Source: Candidatus Hydrogenedentota bacterium
GTDB taxonomy: Bacteria; Hydrogenedentota; Hydrogenedentia; Hydrogenedentales; JAGMZX01
Direction of reading: 5' to 3'
Assembly: GCA_029556545.1 (NCBI GenBank)
Contig: JAKQEQ010000193.1
Coordinates: 203,262-267,261 of the forward strand
Length of the DNA: 64,000 nucleotides
The notes under the pieces: model-generated
Database searches by the model: none
Told to the model about the DNA's origin: nothing
Seen by the model: only the letters and a program-made list of their open reading frames with translations
Part shown: in pieces, positions 1 through 6,785 of the stretch
Layout of the letters: each line of letters begins with the position of its first letter
How positions within the stretch are numbered: position 1 is the stretch's first letter
Program-made: the position numbers and the translations under genes

Positions 1-2
1 TC

Positions 3-509
3 GCGCATTGGGGCCTCGGGCTCGACCATACCGGCCCCGTCCTGGTCGAGGGTACGGGCGTGATCCCGCGGGGCGGCGTGTGGGACGCGCCGACGGATTA
101 CGACTGCGCCTGCACGTATGCGGGCGGGCTGACCATCGAGATAAGCAGCCGGTTCCCGATGGGTACGAAATGGTTCGGCGAAGACGGCTGGCTATTCGTC
201 ACGCGCGGGCAATTGACCGCGGAACCCGCGTCCGTGCTCGACGAATTCATCGGTGACGACGAAATCCGGCTCTACAAGAGCAGGAACCACATCGGGAATT
301 TCATCGAGTGCGTCAAATCGCGCGAGACGACCATTACCCCCGCCGAGACGGCCCACCGGTCCGCGTCGGTCGGCCACCTGTGCGACATCGCCATCTACAC
401 GGGCCGCAGAATACGCTGGAACCCGGAGACGGAGGAAATCCTCGACGACCCCGGCGCAAGCGAAATGCTCGCGCCAAGATACCGCGCGCCCTGGGTGCTC
501 AAGACGTAA
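3..509 (+). CDS. Gfo/Idh/MocA family oxidoreductase, C-terminal part (5' truncated by window edge)
   Basis: The reading frame is open from the first full codon at base 3 and ends with TAA at 507-509, giving the last 168 residues of a protein whose start lies outside the window. The tail carries the pattern typical of the C-terminal alpha/beta domain of the NAD(P)-dependent Gfo/Idh/MocA family: HWGLGLDHTGP near the edge, then NFIECVKSRETTITPAETAHRS, and a closing RYRAPWVL. In this family the N-terminal Rossmann domain (not visible here) binds the nucleotide and this domain binds a sugar or inositol-type substrate. Such paralogues are very numerous in Planctomycetota and Hydrogenedentota, so no substrate can be named. 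The family call is secure; the substrate is unknown. Confidence 0.85.
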   Translation, partial: AHWGLGLDHTGPVLVEGTGVIPRGGVWDAPTDYDCACTYAGGLTIEISSRFPMGTKWFGEDGWLFVTRGQLTAEPASVLDEFIGDDEIRLYKSRNHIGNFIECVKSRETTITPAETAHRSASVGHLCDIAIYTGRRIRWNPETEEILDDPGASEMLAPRYRAPWVLKT

Positions 510-667
510 TACGCCAGCCTTGCCTCTCCCCGCGCGCGGCGCAAGCGCCTGCGTTGCGCGTCGGGACGGTGGCGCGGTTCCGGCCTTCGTCACGCGCGGC
601 GCGTGACTTCGGCGTGGCAAGCAAGAGACCTGCCACAATGGAGCAACGGAAGGGCACAACGAACGAG

Positions 668-695
668 TTGTTTTTCTCGTGTATTGTGCTATTCT
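668..695 (+). promoter_or_regulatory. Candidate sigma70 promoter giving a leaderless antitoxin mRNA
   Basis: TTGTTT at 668-673 and TATTCT at 690-695 are separated by 16 bases. The predicted start of transcription, about seven bases after the -10 box, falls on or next to the ATG at 702. No Shine-Dalgarno sequence precedes that ATG, which fits a leaderless transcript. Confidence 0.4.
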
Positions 696-701
696 GTGCG
701 C

Positions 702-923
702 ATGGGAATCATCGAAGCGAAGTTCGAGAACGGGGTATTGCGCCCCTTGCGTCGGCTCTCGTTGCGCGCCGGCGAGCAAGTGGGCATTTTCGTGGTGCGG
801 CATCCTGACCCGGCGCGCTGGGTTATCGCCCGCCTGTCCAAGCGAAGCACGGAAGACGAAGACCTCGCGAAGGGTGGTATAGACGAGTGGGCCGCCGCGC
901 TCGATCTCGAGGACCGGCGGTGA
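702..923 (+). CDS. AF2212-like (DUF104) antitoxin
   Basis: This 73-residue protein begins MGIIEAKFENGVLRPLRRL and continues with LRAGEQVGIFVV. That is the short beta-rich pattern of the AF2212-like/DUF104 antitoxins (compare 'xxxVxAxYexGVLkPLexLdLpEGexV'). The C-terminal half is charged and likely to fold on toxin binding. The ATG at 702 was chosen over upstream in-frame codons because the family motif starts directly there. Its TGA overlaps the GTG start of the next gene by four bases (GTGA), the usual coupling of an antitoxin to its toxin. The partner is MazF-like and is interrupted by a stop codon, so this antitoxin probably no longer has an active target at this locus. It may autoregulate the pair, but no operator was recognised. 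Confidence 0.7.
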   Translation: MGIIEAKFENGVLRPLRRLSLRAGEQVGIFVVRHPDPARWVIARLSKRSTEDEDLAKGGIDEWAAALDLEDRR

Positions 924-1270
924 GGCGCGGCGACATTTGACGGGCCGAACTGGGCCCCTACCGTCCCCGGGAGCAAACAGGTCGCCGGCCTGTTGTCGTC
1001 TGGCAAAGTGATACGTTGATCCGCGCGCTCCAGTCCGTGCTTGTGGTTCCGCTCACCACAAATCTCGACCGCGCCCGCCTTGCCGGCACGGCGATGATTG
1101 AAGCCAGCGTTGCGGGGCCGCCGGAACCTTCCGTCGCGTTGGCGTTTCAGATGCGCGCGGTGCCGAAGGCATGTCTTCGTTCTCGTATTCGGCGTCTCAG
1201 CGAGGCCGAACTCGGCGAACTGGAGTTGGCGACGGATGAGGCGCTCGGCCGTGTCGAACCGAGAGACTGA
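920..1270 (+). pseudogene. MazF/PemK-like endoribonuclease toxin, broken by an in-frame TGA at codon 7
   Basis: Reading from the GTG at 920 gives VRRGDI, then TGA (938-940), then an uninterrupted frame starting RAELGPYRPREQTGRRP and continuing through VVVWQSD, VVPLTTNLDRA, SVALAFQMRAVPKACL and RRLSEAELGELE to a stop at 1270. These are the conserved stretches of MazF/PemK toxins: the N-terminal RGD-I-[YW]-W-A-L-G-P, the PLTTN strand and the C-terminal IG-L-S helix. The TGA falls where most family members have tryptophan or tyrosine, so one base change (TGG to TGA) would explain it. Everything after it is intact, which suggests recent inactivation, strong selection against the active toxin, or a sequencing error. 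A restart at the TTG at 1016 would lack the N-terminal strand and its catalytic-loop arginine region, so it is unlikely to be active. Confidence 0.75.
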
Positions 1271-1549
1271 GTCGGCGGGCGGTCACCAGCGCGCAATATG
1301 AAGACCGTCACCCCCGCCGAGGGGCGCACGCATTGTTTCGCCCCTTCTGGGCTTGGTGTCCTTGTGTAACCCCGTCCCCGGGGCGTTGTCCTGGGCTGAT
1401 ATGTGTTTGCCGCTTCGGGGCGACGGCCCACCCCGCTTGTGAAACAATCGACGGGCCCAACGGCCAGAATTCAAGACGCGCAAGACAGAAGCCTTTACCG
1501 AGCGCGAATGGCTTGGTCCGCGTCACGCGGAGGGTCGTCGAGTAGGCGA
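1271..1549. repeat. Non-coding gap holding a dispersed intergenic repeat (about 1318-1432)
   Basis: No gene is supported between the toxin remnant and the convergent glutamate-synthase-like gene. The middle (1318-1432) encodes, on the minus strand, stretches such as ISPGQRPGDG and KGRNNACAPRRG. This resembles a family of short repeats scattered between genes of planctomycetes and related bacteria, which translate to peptides like SPGQRPG. No second copy is visible in this window, so the call rests on recall of the family. I see no terminator with a clear U-tract here. Confidence 0.4.
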
Positions 1550-3136
1550 TTATCCGAGAATGGCGTCCACCTCTTCGCGGTCCACGTCCATGATGTAGCG
1601 GATGTTGGAGATTTCCGCCGCTTCTCGGGTCAGCGCGGCGATGTCGTCGCGGGACAGGTACCCCAGGGAGAACTTGCGGCTTCCCGCCATGAGCTGACGC
1701 AGCCCCTGGGCAAGGCGCTCGTAGTAGGTGTACAGGCCCAGCGCGCCCGTCGGCAGCTTCTCGAAGGTGTCGTCATCCAGTCTCTTGCGCAACTCGACGG
1801 CGGTCACGAAGATGTCTTCTTTGGTGTTGCCGAAGCGCGCGACGTAAACGGGGACCTGCCGTGCGTCGATGCTGCGGCCGATGGTCTTGCCGACCATGGC
1901 GGCGGCGACCGGCGCGCGGGCCATGCCGATGAGCTTCACGAACGGCGCGCCGAGGGCGAGTCCCTTGAAAATGTGGTCTTCGAAGGAGAACCCGCCGGCG
2001 ACAGCCAGCGCGGGGAGGTATTCGCCGCGGTCCGACAGCCGCTTGGCGTATTGGTAAAGGAGCGAATGGAGGTGCACCGGCGGCATGCCCCATTCGTTCA
2101 TCATGTGCCACGGGCTCATGCCCGTGCCGCCGCCCGCCGCATCGACGGTCAACAGGTCCAGCTTGTACCGGGACGCATAGAGAATCGCGCGGGCCAGGTC
2201 GGCGGGGCGATACGCGCCCGTCTTGAGAAAAATGTATTTCGCGCCGTTGCGCCGCAGTTGCTCGATGCGCTTGGCGAACGACTCCTCGTTCACCATGCCG
2301 ACGCGCGAGTGCCGCTCGAAGCCCTTGAACGCGCCGTGCTTGAAAGCCTTGATCACGTCCGGGTCGTGGGGATTCGGCAACACGACGTAACCGCGGTCAT
2401 ACAGGCACTGCGCCTTGCTGAGGTCGTCGATCTTGACCTCGCCGCCGATGTCTTTGGCGCCCTGGCCCCATTTGAGTTCCACGCACTGCACTTTGAGTTT
2501 CTCGATGGCGTACTCGAGGACGCCTAACTGGCTGTCCTCGACGTTGGCCTGGACGATGATCGCGCCGTAGCCGTCCTGCTGGTGGTCCTGGTACAGCTTC
2601 ACGCGGCGTTTCAGGTCGGCGGTGTCCACCACGCGGCCATTCTTGATAACGGCATCTTCGTCCATTCCGGCGACATTCTCGCCGATGGTGAGGCCGGTTC
2701 CCGCCAGCGCCGAGCCGATGGCAAGCCCCTCCCAGTTGTTCTTGGCGACGTTGGTCGAGCCGATGCCGGGGATGTGCCACGGATACCGATACTTGATGCC
2801 GTTGTCGTGGCCGAAGCGGACTTCGAGGTTCACCGCCGGAAACACGGCCTTGTCGCTGTCCGCTTCGACGCCGTGGGCGCCGACGGCCGTCCCCATAATG
2901 TTGAAGTGGGAGTAGTCCACGGGGTAGGTCTTTTCGGCGGCGGTGGTGATCACGCCGAAGGGCTGGGGATACAGCACTTCATGGCCGCGATAGGCCGACT
3001 TGCCCACTTCGCACATGCCGATGCAGCCGTCCACGCAGGTCACGCACAGGCCCGAGGTGGGCACCACGGAGTCCATGGTGCGGTTCTTGGTCAGGGTGGC
3101 CGCGGAGGCATTCACTTTGGATAAAGTGCTCGACAT
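1550..3136 (-). CDS. FMN-binding glutamate-synthase-fold oxidoreductase (GltB2-like) with an N-terminal four-cysteine motif
   Basis: This 528-residue protein has the FMN TIM-barrel of the glutamate synthase central domain. Key stretches are the phosphate/flavin region TIGENVAGMD, VELKWGQGAKDIGG (substrate/flavin lysine region), DAAGGGTGMSPWHM and AVAGGFSFEDHIFKGLALGA (FMN phosphate loop). It lacks the glutaminase (amidotransferase) domain and the GXGXG domain of classical GltB. It also lacks the C-x5-C-x4-C motif (NTCPVG) that binds the [3Fe-4S] cluster there. Instead the N-terminus has CVTCVDGCIGMC, a four-cysteine pattern that could hold an iron-sulfur centre. I start at the ATG at 3136 because AAGGA lies ten bases upstream; the earlier ATG at 3145 touches that site. 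It is the last gene of the diaphorase operon, 23 bases after the [Fe-S] subunit, so it is probably reduced by that complex. The substrate is unknown. Confidence 0.8.
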   Translation of the reverse strand: MSSTLSKVNASAATLTKNRTMDSVVPTSGLCVTCVDGCIGMCEVGKSAYRGHEVLYPQPFGVITTAAEKTYPVDYSHFNIMGTAVGAHGVEADSDKAVFPAVNLEVRFGHDNGIKYRYPWHIPGIGSTNVAKNNWEGLAIGSALAGTGLTIGENVAGMDEDAVIKNGRVVDTADLKRRVKLYQDHQQDGYGAIIVQANVEDSQLGVLEYAIEKLKVQCVELKWGQGAKDIGGEVKIDDLSKAQCLYDRGYVVLPNPHDPDVIKAFKHGAFKGFERHSRVGMVNEESFAKRIEQLRRNGAKYIFLKTGAYRPADLARAILYASRYKLDLLTVDAAGGGTGMSPWHMMNEWGMPPVHLHSLLYQYAKRLSDRGEYLPALAVAGGFSFEDHIFKGLALGAPFVKLIGMARAPVAAAMVGKTIGRSIDARQVPVYVARFGNTKEDIFVTAVELRKRLDDDTFEKLPTGALGLYTYYERLAQGLRQLMAGSRKFSLGYLSRDDIAALTREAAEISNIRYIMDVDREEVDAILG

Positions 3137-3159
3137 GGTCGTCATTTCCTTTCCGTCGA

Positions 3160-3846
3160 TCAGTCTTTCTGAATCTCACAGGCGACACACGGCGTCATGT
3201 AGCACATCATGTCGTCAAAGGGTTCTTTCTCGATGCAGGGCGGCGACAGGTTGGCGCAGCCGCCGCAGACGGCCTTCTCGGGTTCGGTGTAGGTGCAGCG
3301 GAGTTGGCAGGCCGGGCAGACGTACATACAGGCGCCACAGAGGCGGCACTCGTCGGAATGCAGGTCGAACGGCGTGCCGATGCTGCGTTTTTCCCCGCGG
3401 TTGCGGAACCCGATGGCCTTGGCCATCATTTGCTCTTCGCATATCCGCACGCAGAGCCCGCAGAGGATGCAGTCCTCGTATTCCTGGCGAAAGCGCTGTT
3501 GTTGCACGTCATGGGCCGCCGCGAGGTCCTGGATGATCTTGGATTGGGGGCAGGAGGCGAGCAGCAGTTCAAGGATCATCTTGCGGGCGCGGATGACGCG
3601 CCTGGAGGCGGTGCGGACGATGAGGCCTTCCTCGACGGGATAGGTACAGGAACTCACCAGTCTGGCGCGCGGCGCTTCTCCGATCTCGACGACGCACAAG
3701 CGGCAGGCGCCATAGGGGGACAGGCCGTCCATGTGGCATAGGGTGGGGATGGGGAAACCCATGAAGCGGGCGGCTTCGAGGACGGTCATGCCGGTCTCGA
3801 CCGAGACGACGAGTCCGTTGATAGTCAGCGAGACCATTCCGTTCAT
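3160..3846 (-). CDS. Iron-sulfur diaphorase subunit (HoxU / NuoG N-terminal-like), no hydrogenase domain
   Basis: This 228-residue electron-transfer protein begins with a plant-ferredoxin-type [2Fe-2S] domain (LTINGLVVSVETGMTVLEAA, CHMDGLSPYGACRLCVVEI, then SSC). Next comes the NuoG-type middle segment with CPQSKI, then two [4Fe-4S] motifs, CILCGLCVRIC and CRLCGACMYVCPACQLRC. In HndD or HydA these domains continue into the H-cluster hydrogenase domain. Here the protein instead ends with an extra Cys-rich tail (CGGC, CIEK, MMCYMTPCVAC), so it is a relay and not a hydrogenase. The ATG at 3846 starts four bases after the stop of the NuoF-like gene; the frame extends upstream but only as antisense-like sequence inside nuoF. 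It probably passes electrons from the FMN/NADH subunit to the glutamate-synthase-fold protein downstream. Confidence 0.85.
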   Translation of the reverse strand: MNGMVSLTINGLVVSVETGMTVLEAARFMGFPIPTLCHMDGLSPYGACRLCVVEIGEAPRARLVSSCTYPVEEGLIVRTASRRVIRARKMILELLLASCPQSKIIQDLAAAHDVQQQRFRQEYEDCILCGLCVRICEEQMMAKAIGFRNRGEKRSIGTPFDLHSDECRLCGACMYVCPACQLRCTYTEPEKAVCGGCANLSPPCIEKEPFDDMMCYMTPCVACEIQKD

Positions 3847-3850
3847 GGTT

Positions 3851-5698
3851 CTAGGCGACCTCCACGGCGTCGCGTTTGCACACGCTGCGGCAGGTGCCGC
3901 ACTTGATGCATTTCGACGTGTCGATGGTGTGGCGTTGTTTCCGTTCGCCGTAAATGGCGTCGGCGGGGCAGGCCTTGGCGCATGCCTGGCAGCCGGAGCA
4001 GTTTTCGTTGATGGAAAAGGTGATAAGCGGCTTGCACACGCCGGCGGGACAGCGTTGTTGGTCGATATGGGCGAGGTACTCGTCGCGGAAGTAGCGTAGG
4101 GTCGAGAGGACGGGGTTCGCGGCTGTCTGGCCGAGGCCGCACATGGTGGTGTCCTTGACCACGAGGGCGAGTTCCTCCAGGAGGTCCAGTTGATCATGGG
4201 TGCCGCGGCCCTGGGTGATATCGTCGAGAATCTCGTGCATCCGCTGCGTGCCTTTCCGGCACGTGAAACATTTCCCGCAGGATTCGTCCTTGAGAAAGCC
4301 CATGAAGTACTTGGCCACGTCGACGACGCAGGTGTGGCCGTCCATGACGATCATGCCGCCGGAGCCCATGATGGAGCCGGCCTTGGCCAAGCCGTCGTAG
4401 TCGATGGGAAGTTCAAATCGGGAGGCCGGAATGCAGCCGCCGGAGGGCCCCCCGGTCTGAACGGCTTTGATCTCGGCGTTGCCGACGGGGCCGCCGCCGA
4501 TTTCGTGGACGATTTCGCGGATGGTGATGCCCATGGGCACCTCGACCAGGCCCGTATTGCGAATCTTGCCGACGAGACTGAAAATCTTGGTGCCGGAATT
4601 GTGCTCTGTGCCGGTTTCGGCGAAGACTTCCGCGCCCTGCTCGATGATTATGGGGATGTTCGCCCATGTCTCGACGTTGTTGATGCTGGTTGGTCTTCCG
4701 TGGATGCCGCTCTGGATGGGGAAGGGGGGCCGCTGGCGTGGCTCGCCCATTTGGCCCTCGATGGAGCGAATGAGGGCGGTTTCCTCGCCGCAGACGAACG
4801 CGCCGGCGCCCTGCACGACCTGTATATCGAAGGAGTATCCCGTGCCCAGGATGTTTTCTCCCAGGAGGCCGAGTCCGCGCGCCTGTTCGAGGGCGATGTG
4901 CAAGTGCTTGATGGCCAGGGGGTATTCGTTGCGGACATAGATGATACCGTCCGTCGCGCCGGTGGCGTAGCCGCCGATCAACATGCCCTCGAGAATGCTG
5001 TGCGGGTTCCCCTCGAGGATGCTGCGGTCCATGTAGGCGCCCGGGTCGCCCTCGTCGGCGTTGCACACGAGGAACTTTCCCTGCGTGCTGGGCTGCTTCG
5101 CCAGCATTTCCCACTTGACGCCGGTGGGGAATCCCGCGCCGCCGCGGCCGCGCAATCCCGAGGACTTGACCTCTTGCAGGACCCATGCGGGGTCGCCGCC
5201 CTCCAGCGCCTTCAGGAGCGCCGAATACCCCCCGTTCCTGAGATAGGAGTCTATGTCTTCCGGGTCGACCTGCTCACTGCGCGAGAGGATCGTGCGCCGC
5301 TGCTTCTTGAAAAACGGGACGTCCCGCTGATGCGGTATCCGCGCCCCGGTCTCCCGGTCCAGCCACACCAAATCCTCGACGATCTCTCCCCGTGCCGTCG
5401 CCTCGACCAGGCGTCCCACGTCGGCGGGCTTGAGCCGCGGATAGAACAGGCCGTCCGGTTCGACGAGGATCGAGGGCTCCGTCTCGCAGAACCCGTGACA
5501 GCCCGTGACGCGCACCCGGATAAGATGCGCGAATTCGCCCCGAAGAAGCTCTTCCCGGGCCTTGCGAATCAGGTCATTGGCCCCGCTGGCGCGGCCGCAA
5601 GTGCCCGCCGGGATGATGAGCGTCCGGCCCGTCCAATGTCCGTTATTGCAGAGTTCCGCCTGGAGTGTCTTCAAGTCGTCGGGGGAATGCAGTCGCAT
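3851..5698 (-). CDS. NAD(P)H-oxidising diaphorase subunit, NuoF/HndC/HoxF-like, with C-terminal ferredoxin domain
   Basis: This 615-residue protein has the HndC/HydB architecture. An N-terminal thioredoxin-like [2Fe-2S] domain (GTCGRASGAND, VTGCHGFCETEP) covers roughly residues 1-115. The FMN/NAD(P)H-binding domain carries the glycine-rich GLRGRGGAGFPTGVKW, CNADEGDPGAYMDR and GAGAFVCGEETALI. A SLBB segment follows, then the N3-type [4Fe-4S] motif SCGKCFTCRKGTQR with its fourth cysteine in MCGLGQ. A bacterial ferredoxin domain with two [4Fe-4S] clusters (CSGCQACAKACP, CIKCGTCRSVC) ends the protein. It takes hydride from NADH or NADPH and splits it into single electrons for the clusters. The genes before and after are its usual partners in NADH-linked [FeFe]-hydrogenases and in HoxEFU, but no hydrogenase subunit follows. 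Length and motifs match the family. Confidence 0.92.
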   Translation of the reverse strand: MRLHSPDDLKTLQAELCNNGHWTGRTLIIPAGTCGRASGANDLIRKAREELLRGEFAHLIRVRVTGCHGFCETEPSILVEPDGLFYPRLKPADVGRLVEATARGEIVEDLVWLDRETGARIPHQRDVPFFKKQRRTILSRSEQVDPEDIDSYLRNGGYSALLKALEGGDPAWVLQEVKSSGLRGRGGAGFPTGVKWEMLAKQPSTQGKFLVCNADEGDPGAYMDRSILEGNPHSILEGMLIGGYATGATDGIIYVRNEYPLAIKHLHIALEQARGLGLLGENILGTGYSFDIQVVQGAGAFVCGEETALIRSIEGQMGEPRQRPPFPIQSGIHGRPTSINNVETWANIPIIIEQGAEVFAETGTEHNSGTKIFSLVGKIRNTGLVEVPMGITIREIVHEIGGGPVGNAEIKAVQTGGPSGGCIPASRFELPIDYDGLAKAGSIMGSGGMIVMDGHTCVVDVAKYFMGFLKDESCGKCFTCRKGTQRMHEILDDITQGRGTHDQLDLLEELALVVKDTTMCGLGQTAANPVLSTLRYFRDEYLAHIDQQRCPAGVCKPLITFSINENCSGCQACAKACPADAIYGERKQRHTIDTSKCIKCGTCRSVCKRDAVEVA

Positions 5699-5713
5699 CT
5701 ATGAACGAATCCT

Positions 5714-6229
5714 TTACAGACTCGAAACGGCCACCTTCGGTTCCGAAGCCAATCGGGCAGCCTCGGGCTGGGTCTTCTTCAGCAGCTTCTTGACCGAAGC
5801 AGCCTCGACTTTCGAGTGATAGGTTCCGTTCACAACGACGATGGGACCGAGGGCGCAGGCCCCCAGGCAATTGACCGTTTCAAGTGTGTACTCGCCGTCC
5901 GCGGAAGTCTCCCCCGCGCGAATCCCCAATCGCCGCTCCAGTTCCTCGACGACCATCGGCGCGCCGCGCACGTGGCACGCCGTCCCGAGACAGGCGCACA
6001 CGTGGTTTCTGCCCCGGGGCCGGAGGCTGAACGACCGATAGAACGTCGCCACCCCGTACACGTCGACCAGCGAGTGGTCGGTGATATTGGCGACGACGCG
6101 GAGCGCCCGTTCGGGGAGATATCCGTAAACGGTCTGGACTTCCTCGAGCGTGGCGATCAGGCCGCCGCATTGCGCGTTGTGCCTGTCGACAATCGCAACA
6201 ACTTCTCGTTCGTCTACTACGGCTTCCAC
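5714..6229 (-). CDS. Thioredoxin-like [2Fe-2S] diaphorase subunit, NuoE/HndA-like
   Basis: This 171-residue protein matches NuoE/HndA/HoxE. A helical N-terminus (ALIATLEEVQTVYGYLPERAL, VDVYGVATFYRSFSLRPRGR) is followed by the thioredoxin-fold [2Fe-2S] domain. That domain has the four-cysteine signature: C-x4-C in VCACLGTAC and the second pair in VNCLGACALGP. The subunit docks on the NuoF-type FMN subunit and forms the first part of the electron path. Its stop lies 15 bases before the ATG of the NuoF-like gene, so the two are in one transcript. The C-terminal 20 or so residues (after LLKKTQ) are unremarkable. Confidence 0.92.
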   Translation of the reverse strand: MEAVVDEREVVAIVDRHNAQCGGLIATLEEVQTVYGYLPERALRVVANITDHSLVDVYGVATFYRSFSLRPRGRNHVCACLGTACHVRGAPMVVEELERRLGIRAGETSADGEYTLETVNCLGACALGPIVVVNGTYHSKVEAASVKKLLKKTQPEAARLASEPKVAVSSL

Positions 6230-6268
6230 AGGTCTTCCTTCCTCCCGGCGGTAGCTGCGCCGCCCCTC

Positions 6269-6556
6269 CTAACGATATTCCTCACAGTGCCAGGTGCCGC
6301 CTTCGCGGCGGCGAAACACACAGGATTTCCGGTTCTCGCAATCCCCGCAAAGCCCATCCAATCGGCCGGGATCGGGCTGATTGATGTCGCATACTTCTTC
6401 GGCGCTCCAGACAATGGCACCCTCGATCTTCTCGAAGAAGTCGCAAAACAGAATGGGGTCGTCCGTTTCGCCCGGAATGGTGCAGTGCGCCGCGGATGCG
6501 CACCGCGTGCATAGAGCTTGCCCCGCGTGGGTGTTTGTCACGACGCTTTCCTTCAC
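6269..6556 (-). CDS. Small cysteine-rich protein leading the diaphorase operon
   Basis: This 95-residue protein has many cysteines and ends with GLCGDCENRKSCVFRRREGG followed by TWHCEEYR. That tail (GLC-x2-C-x-N-R-x2-C-x-F, then HCEEY) is seen in small uncharacterised proteins next to iron-sulfur oxidoreductase operons. An upstream CTRC and further cysteines suggest zinc or iron-sulfur binding. I start at the GTG at 6556: GGGAGG lies about nine bases before it, and the sigma54 promoter directly precedes that. The frame stays open to 6856 but would then run through the promoter. It is the first gene after the promoter, 39 bases before the NuoE-like gene. No function is assigned; an accessory or assembly role for the complex is inference. 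Confidence 0.7.
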   Translation of the reverse strand: MKESVVTNTHAGQALCTRCASAAHCTIPGETDDPILFCDFFEKIEGAIVWSAEEVCDINQPDPGRLDGLCGDCENRKSCVFRRREGGTWHCEEYR

Positions 6557-6583
6557 GATTGGGAACCTCCCGAGGCAGGAGGA

Positions 6584-6598
6584 GCAGATGTCGTGCCA
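6584..6598 (-). promoter_or_regulatory. Sigma54 (RpoN) -24/-12 promoter of the diaphorase operon
   Basis: On the minus strand the sequence reads TGGCAC-GACAT-CTGC. It matches the RpoN consensus TGGCAC-N5-TTGC at 9 of 10 defined positions, with the invariant GG and GC at the correct spacing. Transcription would start near 6572, just before the GGGAGG ribosome site and the GTG at 6556. An NtrC-type activator gene lies immediately upstream on the same strand. Confidence 0.8.
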
Positions 6599-6697
6599 AC
6601 AACACGACGCGAAGAGAAAGTGCGCAACGACGGCGAATTTGGCCGGTTTCTCGCCGGTCCGCGGGAATCGGGCGGGCGCAAACCCCTCCGCGTTCGT

Positions 6698-6745
6698 GGG
6701 GAGATTTGAGTCACTGAGGAGAATTTCCCCGATCTTGGGTCCCAA
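6698..6745 (-). promoter_or_regulatory. Candidate upstream activator (enhancer) sites for the NtrC-type regulator
   Basis: Two dyads lie 100-160 bases upstream of the sigma54 promoter. The first, at 6698-6730, has arms GGGGAGATT and AATTTCCCC (one mismatch). The second, at 6735-6745, is the perfect palindrome TTGGGTCCCAA. That distance is usual for enhancer sites of NtrC-family activators. Neither has a U-run that would suggest a terminator. Which dyad, if either, is bound cannot be told from sequence. Confidence 0.4.
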
Positions 6746-6785
6746 AACGACCGTCAGAGTCGAGATCGATGCGCCGCAAGCGCCT

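Noticed and set aside
938-940. TGA in the MazF-like gene read as tryptophan or selenocysteine
   Set aside because: TGA is used as a normal stop here (for example the overlapping antitoxin), TGG encodes Trp in all other genes, the family has no Sec at this position, and no SECIS-like hairpin was seen directly after it.
4190-5704. A 504-residue plus-strand frame opposite the NuoF-like gene
   Set aside because: Antisense shadow of a gene with intact iron-sulfur and FMN motifs.
6698-6745. Dyads read as a terminator of the response regulator gene
   Set aside because: There is no U-run after either stem, and the distance to the sigma54 promoter fits enhancer sites better.
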